Positions 8,023 to 17,687 are shown, counted from the stretch's first letter. The stretch: 64,000 nucleotides of DNA from Stutzerimonas stutzeri KOS6 (GCF_000307775.2 NZ_KK020676.1:2628341-2692340), one strand, 5' to 3'. The notes: generated by a model not told the origin, from the sequence alone. Program-made: numbers and translations.

Positions 8023-8923
8023 ACGCTGGGGCGGCAAGACCGAGCCACTGCTGAGTATCGTCTGCCTGACATACAACCACGCCCCCTTCATCAGGAAGAC
8101 CCTGGAGAGTTTTCTCCAGCAGGAAACGGATTTCCCCTTCGAGGTGATCGTCCATGACGACGCCTCGACCGACACCACCGCCGCGATCATCGCCGACTAC
8201 GCGGCGCGCTATCCCGCCATCATCAAGCCGATCTACCAGACGCAGAACCAGTTCAGCCTGGGCGTGCCATTCAGCACTCGGCTGTTTGCCCGCTCGGCCG
8301 GCAAATACATCGCCTACTGCGAAGGCGACGATTACTGGACCGATCCGCACAAGCTGCAACTGCAGGTGGATTTCCTCGAACAGCATCGTGACTACGTGAT
8401 GACTTATCACGACGCGTTCATGTTCAACAGCAAGGGCATCATCCGCAGCCCCCAGCTCACCGGAAAACTGCGCAGGGACGCCAGCGCGCTGGAGCTGATG
8501 CAGGGGCGACCGATCTCGACGCTCACCGTCTGCTTTCGCAACCTGATTCAGGAATTACCAGCGGAGCTGCTCGGCGTGGAGGTACTGGACATCTGCTGGT
8601 GGTCGCTGCTGGGCGCCTACGGCAAGGGCAAGTTCATCGAAGAGATAAGCCCGGCGGCCTACCGCGTTCACGACGGCGGCATCTTCTCCATGCGACCGAG
8701 CAAGCAGCGCATCAAGATGGCCATGCATGCGCACTATTCACTGGCGCGCTATTACGACCGCATCGGCAATCAGACGCTGTACGAGCACTTCCTGATCCAG
8801 GTGTTCGGCGAATGCCTTTCACTGATTTCGCCATTCAGCAAGCTCCAGGCGCTATCCACGATCGCCCAGAACATCGGCCTCAATCTGCTGCGCAGGCTGA
8901 GCCCCAGACTGGCCAAGAGCTGA
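7991..8923 (+). CDS. Family 2 glycosyltransferase
   Basis: 310 residues with a GT-A fold: PLLSIVCLTYNHAPFIRKTL at the start, VIVHDDASTD (Asp56, Asp57) and the metal/nucleotide-sugar motif CEGDDYW around residues 110-115. ISPAAYRVHDGGIFS resembles the C-terminal region of GT2 enzymes of O-antigen clusters. It would add one sugar of the repeat unit on the cytoplasmic face. ATG 7991 overlaps the wzx-like gene by 32 bases. Donor and linkage cannot be told from sequence. Confidence 0.87.
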   Translation: MELKSERALIERWGGKTEPLLSIVCLTYNHAPFIRKTLESFLQQETDFPFEVIVHDDASTDTTAAIIADYAARYPAIIKPIYQTQNQFSLGVPFSTRLFARSAGKYIAYCEGDDYWTDPHKLQLQVDFLEQHRDYVMTYHDAFMFNSKGIIRSPQLTGKLRRDASALELMQGRPISTLTVCFRNLIQELPAELLGVEVLDICWWSLLGAYGKGKFIEEISPAAYRVHDGGIFSMRPSKQRIKMAMHAHYSLARYYDRIGNQTLYEHFLIQVFGECLSLISPFSKLQALSTIAQNIGLNLLRRLSPRLAKS

Positions 8924-8972
8924 ATCCCGCCCCGCTTCTTTGCAACAACGCACCATGAGGAAGGAACCCCCA

Positions 8973-11186
8973 ATGACTGCCTTGACCCGCTCTTCGCTGG
9001 AATACGATGCGGACAACCGTGTCGATCTCGCCGGAATAATGCGCACTGCGTTCGATCACAAAACGCTGATCATCGCCATCACCGGCCTGTTCGCCGCGCT
9101 GGGTATCATCTACGCCATCGTCGCCACGCCAATCTACCAGGCGACTGCGATGATCCAGATCGAACCGAAGAAAGCCGCCATTACCGGCGTACCGGAAGTA
9201 TCTCCACGACCTGACTCGGTGTCCCAGGCGGTTACCGAAATATCCCTGCTGAAATCCCGCGCCGTGCTGGGCAGGGCGGTCGAGGAACTCAAGCTGTACA
9301 TCGTCGCCAAGCCCCGCTACTTCCCGCTGTTCGGCGCCTACCTGGCCCGCCTGCATGATCCGGCGACCGATGGCGCACTGGCGGCGCCGCTCTTCGGGCT
9401 GACCGCCTATGCCTGGGGCGGCGAGAAACTCGACGTGTTCCAGCTCGACGTACCCGAAGATTTTCTGGGCATGGAACTCACCCTGGTGGCCGGCAGCGCG
9501 GGCAACTTCACGCTGCGTGACGACGAGCAGCAGCCGATCCTGCGCGGCCAGGTCAACCAGGCCCTGGAGAGTCGGGGCTTCAAGGTGCAGATCGCCGAGC
9601 TGGAAGCGCGCCCGGGTACCGAGTTCGTCCTGGTCAGGAACCGCCCGCAGACCACTGCGCTCGACTATCAGGACCGGCTGAGGGTCGGCGAGGCCGGCAA
9701 GGACTCGGGGATCATCTACATGTCCCTCGAGGACCCGGACCCGCGGCTGGCCAGCCGGATACTGGATGAAATCGGCCGTCTGTACGTCAGCCAGAACATC
9801 CAGCGCAGCTCGGCCGAAGCAGCACAGCGCCTGGAATTCCTGCGCTCGCAGCTGCCCCAGGTACGCAAGGAGCTGGAAAAGGCCGAAGCGGCGCTGAACG
9901 CCTACCAGACCAGCTCCAAGTCCGTGGACATCAGCATCGAGACCAAGGGTGTGCTGGACCAGATCGTCGCGCTGGAAACCCAGCTTTCCAAGCTATCGCT
10001 CAAGCGTGTGGAGTACGACCGTCTCTACACCCGAGACCATCCGACCTACCGCACGCTGATGACGCAGATGAACGAACTGCATTCACAGAAGGCCGAGTTA
10101 CTGAAGAAAGTCGATGCCCTGCCCATGACGCAGCAGGAACTGCTGCGCCTGAAGCGTGACATGGAGGTCACGACCCAAACCTACACGCTGCTGATGAACC
10201 AGGCCCAGGAACAGGACATCCTGCGCGCCGGCACCATCGGCAACGTGCGAATCATCGACAACGCCTACTCGATGATCGAGAAGCCGTCCAAGCCGGTTCG
10301 CCCGCTGGTGGTGGCCATCGCGATCTTCGTCGGGCTGCTGGCCTCGGCGGCAGTGATCCTGCTGCGCCAGGCCTTCTACCGCGGCGTGGAAAGCCCGGAC
10401 GTGATCGAGAAGCTCGGTGTGCCGGTCTATGCCGGCCTGCCCTACAGCGCCTCCCAGGAACAGCTGAACCGCCGCCGCAAGGCACGCGACGGCAAGACCC
10501 GTCTGCTCAGCCTCAGCGAGCCCAACGACCTGGCCGTCGAATCGTTGCGCAGCCTGCGCACCTGCCTCAAGTTCGCCATGCTCGAAGCGCGCAACAAGGT
10601 GCTGATGATTACCAGCCCGACCCCTGCGGTAGGCAAGTCCTTCGTCTCCAGCAACCTGGCGGCGGTCATCGCCCAGACCGGGCAGCGAGTCCTGCTGATC
10701 GATGCCGACATGCGTCGCGGCTATCTGCACAACCTGTTCGGCATGGCGCCACGCAACGGGCTGTCGGATGCGCTGGCGGGTGGCCTGAGCTTGGCGGAAA
10801 TCACCAACCGTACCGAGCTGAAGAACCTGCACTTCATCTCCGCCGGCTTCTCTGCACCGAACCCATCCGAGCTGCTGATGCACGACAACTTTTCCCGCCT
10901 GCTCAGGGAAGCGGAAAGCCTCTACGACTTCATCATCATCGATACGCCACCCGTACTGGCCGTCACCGACGCGGTACTCGTCGCCCAGCAGGCCGGTACC
11001 AACCTGCTGGTCGCCCGCTTCGGCATGAGCACCGGCTCGCAGATCGATGCGTCCAAACGCCGCCTGGGGCAGAACGGCGTGATTCTCAAGGGCGTGATTC
11101 TCAATGCCGTGAAGCGCAAGGCGTCGACATCACCGTACGACAGCGGCGCCTACGGCTATTACACCTACACCACCCAGAAAGCCTGA
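8973..11186 (+). CDS. Wzz/Wzc-type polysaccharide co-polymerase with BY-kinase domain
   Basis: 737 residues controlling polymer length and export. A Wzz domain lies between transmembrane helices at about 31-50 and 443-463, with a coiled-coil periplasmic part. The cytoplasmic tyrosine kinase follows: Walker A TPAVGKS with Lys555, Walker A' LLIDADMRR near 575-582 and Walker B IIIDTPP. The C-terminus carries a five-tyrosine cluster (SPYDSGAYGYYTYTTQKA), the usual autophosphorylation tail. AGGAAGGA precedes ATG 8973. This makes the locus Wzy-dependent rather than synthase- or ABC-type. The partner low-molecular-weight tyrosine phosphatase and Wza porin are not in the window. Confidence 0.93.
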   Translation: MTALTRSSLEYDADNRVDLAGIMRTAFDHKTLIIAITGLFAALGIIYAIVATPIYQATAMIQIEPKKAAITGVPEVSPRPDSVSQAVTEISLLKSRAVLGRAVEELKLYIVAKPRYFPLFGAYLARLHDPATDGALAAPLFGLTAYAWGGEKLDVFQLDVPEDFLGMELTLVAGSAGNFTLRDDEQQPILRGQVNQALESRGFKVQIAELEARPGTEFVLVRNRPQTTALDYQDRLRVGEAGKDSGIIYMSLEDPDPRLASRILDEIGRLYVSQNIQRSSAEAAQRLEFLRSQLPQVRKELEKAEAALNAYQTSSKSVDISIETKGVLDQIVALETQLSKLSLKRVEYDRLYTRDHPTYRTLMTQMNELHSQKAELLKKVDALPMTQQELLRLKRDMEVTTQTYTLLMNQAQEQDILRAGTIGNVRIIDNAYSMIEKPSKPVRPLVVAIAIFVGLLASAAVILLRQAFYRGVESPDVIEKLGVPVYAGLPYSASQEQLNRRRKARDGKTRLLSLSEPNDLAVESLRSLRTCLKFAMLEARNKVLMITSPTPAVGKSFVSSNLAAVIAQTGQRVLLIDADMRRGYLHNLFGMAPRNGLSDALAGGLSLAEITNRTELKNLHFISAGFSAPNPSELLMHDNFSRLLREAESLYDFIIIDTPPVLAVTDAVLVAQQAGTNLLVARFGMSTGSQIDASKRRLGQNGVILKGVILNAVKRKASTSPYDSGAYGYYTYTTQKA

Positions 11187-11208
11187 CCGCCAGCCAAGGA
11201 GGTGCACC

Positions 11209-11952
11209 ATGCTCAGAACCGTCTCGATGATGCAGCCCTACCTTTTTCCATACCTGGGCTACTTTCAACTGATCGCCCTCAGCGATGTATTCGTGCTGGG
11301 CGATGACCTCCAGTACGTGAAGGGCTCATGGATGAACCGCAACCGGATCCTGGTCAATGGCCAGCCGAAGCTCATCAGCTTCCCGCTGAAGAAGGGTCAC
11401 CTGACCGAGCGCATCGACCAGCGCTGGCTCTGCGACGATTTCGAACGGGAAGCCGAGGCGCTGCTGAAGACCCTCGAGCGTTGCTACGCCAAGGCACCGC
11501 AGCGTGACTCCGTGCTGCCGCTGATTCAGAACATCCTGCAGTTCCCTGACCGCAACCTGGCATCCTTCACCGAGCATTCGCTGCGCCGCCTGTGTGCCTT
11601 CCTGGACATTCGCACACCGATCTATCGCGCCTCCAGCCTCGGCTTTCCGGAGAAGATGGAGATGCAGGACCGCGTCATCCAGATCACCCATCGCATGGAT
11701 GGCGAACTGTATCTGAACCCCATCGGCGGCATGGAACTGTACTGCCCGGCCCGCTTCCGCGCCGATGGCCTGCTGCTGCGCTTTCTGCGCATGGACGACA
11801 TCACCTACCCACAGTTCAAGCATCCGTTCGTGCCATCGCTGTCGATCATCGACGTTCTGATGTTCAACAGCCGCGAACAGCTCAAGGAACTGCTGCAACG
11901 CTTCAGCGTGGTGGAAGGCCACGAGAAACTGGCGACACTGATACCGGCATGA
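11209..11952 (+). CDS. WbqC-like family protein
   Basis: 247 residues beginning with the family signature (SMMQPYLFPYLGYFQLIALSD), followed by VLGDDLQYVKGSWMNRNRI and LISFPLKK. WbqC-like proteins recur in O-antigen and capsule clusters, often next to DegT aminotransferases as here, and are suspected to help acylate amino-sugars; no mechanism is firmly established. A strong AAGGAGGTG ribosome site lies just before ATG 11209. No membrane segment or signal peptide. Confidence 0.85.
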   Translation: MLRTVSMMQPYLFPYLGYFQLIALSDVFVLGDDLQYVKGSWMNRNRILVNGQPKLISFPLKKGHLTERIDQRWLCDDFEREAEALLKTLERCYAKAPQRDSVLPLIQNILQFPDRNLASFTEHSLRRLCAFLDIRTPIYRASSLGFPEKMEMQDRVIQITHRMDGELYLNPIGGMELYCPARFRADGLLLRFLRMDDITYPQFKHPFVPSLSIIDVLMFNSREQLKELLQRFSVVEGHEKLATLIPA

Positions 11953-12002
11953 TGATTGCTGTTCACCGGGATACGGACAGACCAACTGGCAAGGATTTCC
12001 TC

Positions 12003-12512
12003 ATGACACCGAGCGACACCGCACACTGGTACCTGATCCAGACCAAACCCAGGCAGGAAGCGCGGGCCGAAGAACACCTGCTGCGCCAGCACTTCGAATG
12101 TTACCGCCCGCTCAAGGCGCCCTCGCCCGCACTCGGCTCGCAAAATGCCAGACCAGGCGAAGCGCTGTTCCCCGGCTACCTGTTCATTCGCCTCGATCAC
12201 ATCCACGACAACTGGTATCCGATCCGCTCGACCCGTGGCGTGAGCCGTGTGGTGACTTTTGGCGGGCAGCCGACACCGGTACGCGATGAGCTGATCGAGC
12301 AGTTGCGCCAGCGCCTGGCCATGGCCGAGCGTGCACCGGCTGCGACATTCAGGCCGGGCGAGCGGGTCCAGGTCAGCGGCGGCGGCTTCAGCGACATCGA
12401 AGCCATCTTCGTCAGCAGCGACGGCGAGGAGCGCTCGATCATCCTGCTCAACCTGCTGCAGCGCGAACAGAAGGTCCGGGTTCCCACCCGCTATCTCCAT
12501 TGCCATGCCTGA
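12003..12512 (+). CDS. RfaH-like NusG-paralogue transcription antiterminator
   Basis: 169 residues: NGN domain from HWYLIQTKPRQEARAEEHLLRQ through LFPGYLFIRLD and the RSTRGVSRVVTFGGQP segment, then a KOW-type C-terminal domain (RPGERVQVSGGGFSDIEAIF). The LFPGYLF motif and lack of the general NusG linker mark the specialised RfaH/UpxY class that loads at ops elements and lets polymerase read long polysaccharide operons. Two ops sites lie in the cluster leader (4127, 4247). ATG 12003 follows AAGGA; an in-frame ATG at 11949 overlapping the WbqC stop is possible but lacks its own site. Being inside the operon it may create positive feedback (inference). Confidence 0.9.
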   Translation: MTPSDTAHWYLIQTKPRQEARAEEHLLRQHFECYRPLKAPSPALGSQNARPGEALFPGYLFIRLDHIHDNWYPIRSTRGVSRVVTFGGQPTPVRDELIEQLRQRLAMAERAPAATFRPGERVQVSGGGFSDIEAIFVSSDGEERSIILLNLLQREQKVRVPTRYLHCHA

Positions 12513-12574
12513 GATCAGGCGGGTTCCCGAAGGGGCAACCGCTCGGGCCGACAGTTCAAACAGCGAGCCAAACG

Positions 12575-13885
12575 ATGAAGATCCTATTCCTCAATGCGTT
12601 CTACGCGCCGCATGTCGGCGGCGGCGCGGAAGTCATTCTGCGCCACCTGGCCGAAGGGTTGCGGCGGCGTGGATGTGAGGTGGCCGTATTGGCCACCGGT
12701 CCGGATGCCGGCCTGCAGCTGCAGATCCAGGACGATGTACGCGTCTACCGCGCCGGGCTGATCAACAGCTACTGGCATTACACGCAGCAGCGCCCCAGCC
12801 GCCATGCCCGGCTCGGCTGGCACTACCGCGACCGTTACAACAGCGCGATGCGCCGCTACGTACGCGAAGTAATCGGTCGCGAGCAGCCCGACATCGTCGT
12901 CAGCAACAACCTCACCGGCTGGTCGATCTCGGCCTGGGACGAAATAAGCGCCGCAGGACTGCCCATCGTGCAGGTACTGCACGACCTGTATCTGCTCTGC
13001 CCGAAGGACACCATGTTCAACCACGGCAAGAGCTGCCAGCGCCAGTGCGGCCTGTGCTCGGTGTTCCGTCTCGGCCATGCAGCCGCCTCGGCACAGGTGG
13101 CAACCGTCATCGGCGTCAGTCGCTTCGTGCTCGAGCGCATCACCGCGCAGGGCTATTTCAGCCGCGCCCGCCAGCATGTGGTGCACAACTGCACGCCGGC
13201 CAACCCCGGACAGGGCCGCAAGCCGAAGCAGCGCAGCAATGTCCCTCTGCGCTTCGGCTACATCGGCACGCTCTCGGAGAACAAGGGTGTCGGCTGGCTG
13301 ATCCAGCAGTTCCAGCGCCTGGAGATCGATGCCCGCCTGGATATCGCCGGGCGCGGCAAGCTGGATGACGAGGCCCGGCTGAAAGCCATGGCCGACCCGG
13401 CCAAAGTCAGCTTCCTCGGCTACTGCGACACCGACGCGTTCATGCAGAGCATCGATGTACTGGTAGTGCCCTCGCTATGGGCCGAGCCATTCGGCCTGGT
13501 GGCCGTCGAAGGCTGCGCCAACAACCTGCCGGTCATTGCCAGCAACATGGGCGGGCTGCCGGAGATCATCCGCGACGAGCAAAACGGCCTGCTCTGCTCG
13601 CCCGACGATCCGGATTCGCTCGGCATCGCCATGCTCTGGCTCTACATCGACGCCGACCTGCGCCAGCGGCTGGCCAGCCAGGCCCGCGCCAGCGTGCTGC
13701 CGCTGCTGGATATGGAACGCATGCTGGACCGCTACCAGTCCATCCTGCACGAGACGCTTCAGGGAACGAGAATCCACCATGAACCAGAGCCTGCTGATCA
13801 CTCCGCGGCCGCGCGACTCGAATCCGCTGGCCTTCGACAAGCCGACATTGTTGACACTCGTCGTCGCCTCGCTGCTGCTGACTGA
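12575..13885 (+). CDS. Family 4 glycosyltransferase (GT-B)
   Basis: 436 residues. The N-terminal Rossmann domain starts KILFLNAFYAPHVGGGAEVILRHLAEGL; the C-terminal domain has RFGYIGTLSENKGVGWLI and the donor-binding EPFGLVAVEGCANNLPVIASNMGGLPEII. A cysteine group (CLLCPKD, CQRQCGLCSVF) between the domains is also found in a subset of GT4 enzymes. Its last 107 bases overlap the next gene in another frame; the residues encoded there have no conserved character, so the original stop may have been lost. The ribosome site (GCGAG) is weak, suggesting coupling to the upstream gene. Confidence 0.87.
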   Translation: MKILFLNAFYAPHVGGGAEVILRHLAEGLRRRGCEVAVLATGPDAGLQLQIQDDVRVYRAGLINSYWHYTQQRPSRHARLGWHYRDRYNSAMRRYVREVIGREQPDIVVSNNLTGWSISAWDEISAAGLPIVQVLHDLYLLCPKDTMFNHGKSCQRQCGLCSVFRLGHAAASAQVATVIGVSRFVLERITAQGYFSRARQHVVHNCTPANPGQGRKPKQRSNVPLRFGYIGTLSENKGVGWLIQQFQRLEIDARLDIAGRGKLDDEARLKAMADPAKVSFLGYCDTDAFMQSIDVLVVPSLWAEPFGLVAVEGCANNLPVIASNMGGLPEIIRDEQNGLLCSPDDPDSLGIAMLWLYIDADLRQRLASQARASVLPLLDMERMLDRYQSILHETLQGTRIHHEPEPADHSAAARLESAGLRQADIVDTRRRLAAAD

Positions 13886-15077
13886 AACCTTCTCCGGTGC
13901 CTTGCGCTATTACTTCGACATGGCCGGGATCACCTGGCTGCTTTACCTGCCCAAGGTCGCCTGCCTGGCAGCCCTGGGCCTGGAACTGCTGCGCTACCGT
14001 GGCTGGCCCCTGTTCTGGCTGGTGCTGCTCGGGCTGATCACCTCGGGCCAACTGGCGCTGCTGCATGGAGCGGAGCTGCATAACATCGGCTTCAGCCTGT
14101 TCATCTACATTCCGCTGCTGTTCGGGCTGATCTGTGGTCGCCATCTGGAACTGCGCCTGGGACTGCTGCGGCGAATCGTCGGCTTCTGCCTGATCGCCAG
14201 CTTCGTCGGTATCGCCCTCGACATGCTCACCAGCGTGCCGTGGAAGGGCTACAGCTATATGGTCGGCGAGGTGGAATTGAGCGCCAACCGGTCCTGGGCT
14301 TTCGACGACATCGACCGCATCGGCGGTTTCGCCAGGATGTCCACGGCGCTTTCGGTGATGATCGCGATCTACAGCCTGTTCGTCGCAGCCTTCACCAGCT
14401 CCCGTGTACTCAGGCTGATGCTCTACATGGCCGCACTGCTCGGCATCGTGCTGACCACCAACAAGTCAACGGCGGCAGCTTACGTGCTGACCCTGCTGAT
14501 GCTGATTGTCACCGCCTACCGCTTCGCCAGCGCAACGGCTTTCCTCATCGCGGTGCTGATGGGGCTGGCGTTGCCGATGGCCAGCCTGGTGCTGAGCCTG
14601 GACCCCAACGCCGCCAACAACGGGACCCTGCTGGCGTCCTTCGCCGACCGGCTGATCAACAGCTGGCCGAATTTCATCGAGGTGATAGCGCGAGAGAACT
14701 GGGGCTGGTGGGGAGCAGGCTTCGGCGTAGTGGGCAGCGCCAGCCAGGTCTATCCGCTGGCGGGCCTGGAGCTGCTGAGCATTGCCGACAACACCGCGCT
14801 TTACCTGTGGGGGATGCTCGGCGTGTCCGGTGTGCTGCTCTATCTGCTGAGTTTCCCGCTCATGCTGCGTCTGCACGAACGCGGGCCGAGGCTGCGCAAC
14901 GCGCTGCTGCCGATCGTCTTCTGCATCTGCCTCGTCGCCTGGGCGACCGACGTGCTGGAAGTGCCCATCGCCAGCCTGTTCCTCGGTCTGGCCATCTCCC
15001 ACGTACTGACACCGGCGCGAGCGCCGATCAACAACCTCGCCGCCCAGCGGCTTCCTGAACTGCAACGCCTGATCTGA
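13779..15077 (+). CDS. O-antigen ligase/Wzy-like polysaccharide polymerase
   Basis: 432 residues with roughly ten hydrophobic helices (for example LLTLVVASLLLTETF, VACLAALGLELL, GLICGRHLELRLGLL) and a large loop (SVPWKGYSYMVGEVELSANRS and onward). This is the topology of Wzy polymerases and O-antigen ligases, which have little sequence conservation. As no other candidate is in the cluster, it probably polymerises repeat units at the periplasmic face. ATG 13779 follows AGGGAACGAG and lies inside the preceding glycosyltransferase gene; the hydrophobic domain begins soon after, supporting this start. Confidence 0.75.
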   Translation: MNQSLLITPRPRDSNPLAFDKPTLLTLVVASLLLTETFSGALRYYFDMAGITWLLYLPKVACLAALGLELLRYRGWPLFWLVLLGLITSGQLALLHGAELHNIGFSLFIYIPLLFGLICGRHLELRLGLLRRIVGFCLIASFVGIALDMLTSVPWKGYSYMVGEVELSANRSWAFDDIDRIGGFARMSTALSVMIAIYSLFVAAFTSSRVLRLMLYMAALLGIVLTTNKSTAAAYVLTLLMLIVTAYRFASATAFLIAVLMGLALPMASLVLSLDPNAANNGTLLASFADRLINSWPNFIEVIARENWGWWGAGFGVVGSASQVYPLAGLELLSIADNTALYLWGMLGVSGVLLYLLSFPLMLRLHERGPRLRNALLPIVFCICLVAWATDVLEVPIASLFLGLAISHVLTPARAPINNLAAQRLPELQRLI

Positions 15078-15100
15078 GCCCGCCACTCACGGATGATCCT

Positions 15101-16423
15101 ATGACGATGCGCACTTCCCTGCTCAACGGCCTATTGCTGGGCGGCCTGCTTGGCTACTCCCTGCAAGGCCCGGCGCAAACTACGGAGGAACCCTTTGTCG
15201 TCGGCGTTTGCGCCCATGAGCTGCACAAGGGCGATCCCAGCGGCCGCGCCTACGCGATGATGCGCGACGCCGGGATCACGTCGGTTCGCACCGATGCCCA
15301 CTGGGCCTATGTCGAGCGCCAACCAGGCAAGCTGAAGATCGAGCCCTCCTGGCACCACTACCTGAAGCAGACCGCCGCGCATGGCCTCTCCACCCAGTTC
15401 ATCCTCGGCTACGGCAACGTGCATTACGGTGGCGGCGAAAAGCCGAGAAGCGAGCCGGTCAGGGCAGCGTTCAACCGCTATGTCGACTTCGTCGCCGAAG
15501 CCCTCGAGGGCCAGGTGGCGTACTACGAAGTCTGGAACGAATGGGACGTGGAAGACCCGCGCGATCCGCAGTTCACCCTGGATTACACCCGGCTGATCGC
15601 CGACGCGGCAGGGATCGTTCGCCAACGCGAGCCCGATGCGAAGGTGCTCGCCGGTGCCGTGACCAGCCAGGGAATCGAATCGGGCTTTGCCCTGCGCCTG
15701 CTGGAAAACGGTCTGATGCAATCGGTGGACGGCCTGTCCCTGCACCCCTACGTGCATTGCCGGGGCTGGCGCCGCAACACTCCGGAAGCCTGGATCGAGT
15801 GGATGACCGAAGTCGACAAGGACCTGACCCGCGCCGCGGGTCGCCCGGTACCGCTCTACCTCACCGAGATGGCCTGGCCATCGCACCAGGGTGCATGCGG
15901 CATCGACGAAACCCTGCAGGCCGCCTACCTGGCCCGCGCCTTTTTCCTCGCCCGTACGCTGCCCAGTATCAAGGGCATGTGGTGGTACGACTTCCGCAAC
16001 GATGGCACCGACAAGACCGAACGCGAGCACAACTTCGGCCTGGTGCGTCAGGACTTCACGCCCAAGCCTGCCTATGCCGTGCTGGCGGCGATCAGCGAGA
16101 TCGTCAGCCAGTACGCGTACCAGGGCCGCCTGGAGGATACCGATGACGACGTGGTGATACTGCGCTTCGCTCGCGGTGAAGATGAATTGCTGGTGGCCTG
16201 GAGCAGCGGCAAGCCCCGCTCCGTCGAGCTGCGCGGCAACGAAAACGACGAAGGCATCACCGGGCGCGTGGCGATGATCGATACCGCGCAGCCGCAGCAT
16301 GGCCGGATGGCCACACGTACCGCGTGGAAATGCCCGCCCAAGGACACCGCCTGCAGCGCCACGGTGAGGCTCGACGGGTTTCCGAAAATCATCAGCATGC
16401 GAGCCGTTCCCGCCGAACAGTGA
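15101..16423 (+). CDS. Exported glycoside hydrolase, GH39/PslG-like
   Basis: 440 residues. An N-terminal signal peptide (LLNGLLLGGLLGYSLQGPAQ) is followed by a TIM-barrel clan A hydrolase. Acid/base Glu147 lies in VWNEWD and nucleophile Glu256 in LYLTEMAW, the two-glutamate arrangement of GH39. PslG, the endoglycosidase of the P. aeruginosa Psl locus, has similar length, an N-terminal signal or anchor, and a comparable role in a Wzy-dependent cluster. This protein may trim or clear polymer in the periplasm (inference). It is soluble after cleavage, as no second hydrophobic helix is seen. Substrate unknown. Confidence 0.82.
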   Translation: MTMRTSLLNGLLLGGLLGYSLQGPAQTTEEPFVVGVCAHELHKGDPSGRAYAMMRDAGITSVRTDAHWAYVERQPGKLKIEPSWHHYLKQTAAHGLSTQFILGYGNVHYGGGEKPRSEPVRAAFNRYVDFVAEALEGQVAYYEVWNEWDVEDPRDPQFTLDYTRLIADAAGIVRQREPDAKVLAGAVTSQGIESGFALRLLENGLMQSVDGLSLHPYVHCRGWRRNTPEAWIEWMTEVDKDLTRAAGRPVPLYLTEMAWPSHQGACGIDETLQAAYLARAFFLARTLPSIKGMWWYDFRNDGTDKTEREHNFGLVRQDFTPKPAYAVLAAISEIVSQYAYQGRLEDTDDDVVILRFARGEDELLVAWSSGKPRSVELRGNENDEGITGRVAMIDTAQPQHGRMATRTAWKCPPKDTACSATVRLDGFPKIISMRAVPAEQ

Positions 16424-16580
16424 ACAAATGCACCAGCCGGTGCGAAGCATCGAGGCGGCACGCCGAATGCCTGCCCATACCGCCGAATGCAGGTGTCACC
16501 GGCCCTGCGCCTGCCCCTCATCGGCTGGCAGAGCACACCTCTTCAGTTGAAAAAGCACCAACCCGCAAGGAGAGTCCTGA

Positions 16581-17687
16581 ATGATCGTCATCAACGCACG
16601 TTTCCTGACCCAGGAAACCCGCGGCGTCCAGCGTTTCGCCGAGCAGGTATGCCTGGAGCTCGGAGCGACGCGCAACGACCTGACGTTCGTCGCCCCAAGC
16701 GACATACGCATGCACGCCAGCGCCGAGCGCCTGCAGGTGCGTTGCATCGGCCGCAACCACGGCCAGCTATGGGAGCAGTTGGACCTGCCGCTGTGGCTGG
16801 CGCGCAACGGGCATCCGCCGCTGGTGTCGCTGTGCAACACCGCACCACTGATCTACAGCAACCAGATCGCGGCGCACCATGACATCACCTATGTTCGCCA
16901 CCCGGAAAGCTATTCGCGGGCCTTTCGCGGCTTCTACAAGGGGCTGACGCCACTGCTGCTCAGGCGCATCAAGGCACTGATTACGGTCAGCGACTTTTCG
17001 CGCAAGGAAATCGCCCGTTACTACGGTTATCCGAGCGAGAGGATCTGCGTGGTACCGAACGCCGTGGCGACCACCTTTCGCCCGCGCGCCCGGGGCGAAT
17101 CCGGGAACGGAGGCAAGCCCTATCTGCTGGCGGTTTCCTCGCCGAATGCGCACAAGAACTTCGCCCGGATGGTCGCGGCCTTTCTCAGCCTCGAAGGGTT
17201 CGACGACGTCGAACTGCACATCGTCGGCGATTCGCACTCGGTCTTCTCCGGCGCCCAGAACAGCACCGACAGCGACCACCGGGTGCGCCTGCTCGGCCGG
17301 ATAGACGATGAACAACTGGTACGCGAATACCAGGGCGCCATGGCCTTCGTGTTCCCGTCGCTGTACGAAGGCTTCGGCATTCCGCCGCTGGAAGCCCAGG
17401 CCTGCGGCTGCCCGGTGATCGCTGCCCGGGCGGCATCGATCCCCGAGGTACTGGGCGAAAGCGTGCTCTATTTCGAGCCACTGAGCGTCGAGGATATGGC
17501 CCGTTGCATGCGTCACGTACTGCAGGATGCGCGCCTGCGCGATGACCTGCGCACCCTGGGCCTGGGCAATGTCGAGCGCTATTCCTGGAAGCGCTCGGCA
17601 CACATCGTGTCGCAGCTCATCGACCAGGCCCTGATGGGCAAGAGCGGCCCGCCGCCGGTGATCGCCTGGTCATCCGATCGCCGCTAG
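16581..17687 (+). CDS. Family 4 glycosyltransferase (GT-B)
   Basis: 368 residues starting MIVINARFLTQETRGVQRFAEQV, like the mannosyl-/rhamnosyltransferases of the WbaZ-MtfB group. SVSSPNAHKNFARMV-type nucleotide region appears as YLLAVSSPNAHKNF, and EGFGIPPLEAQACGCPVIAA is the C-terminal donor motif with EX7E spacing. AAGGAG precedes ATG 16581. It adds one residue of the repeat unit in the cytoplasm; sugar and linkage are unknown. Confidence 0.9.
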   Translation: MIVINARFLTQETRGVQRFAEQVCLELGATRNDLTFVAPSDIRMHASAERLQVRCIGRNHGQLWEQLDLPLWLARNGHPPLVSLCNTAPLIYSNQIAAHHDITYVRHPESYSRAFRGFYKGLTPLLLRRIKALITVSDFSRKEIARYYGYPSERICVVPNAVATTFRPRARGESGNGGKPYLLAVSSPNAHKNFARMVAAFLSLEGFDDVELHIVGDSHSVFSGAQNSTDSDHRVRLLGRIDDEQLVREYQGAMAFVFPSLYEGFGIPPLEAQACGCPVIAARAASIPEVLGESVLYFEPLSVEDMARCMRHVLQDARLRDDLRTLGLGNVERYSWKRSAHIVSQLIDQALMGKSGPPPVIAWSSDRR

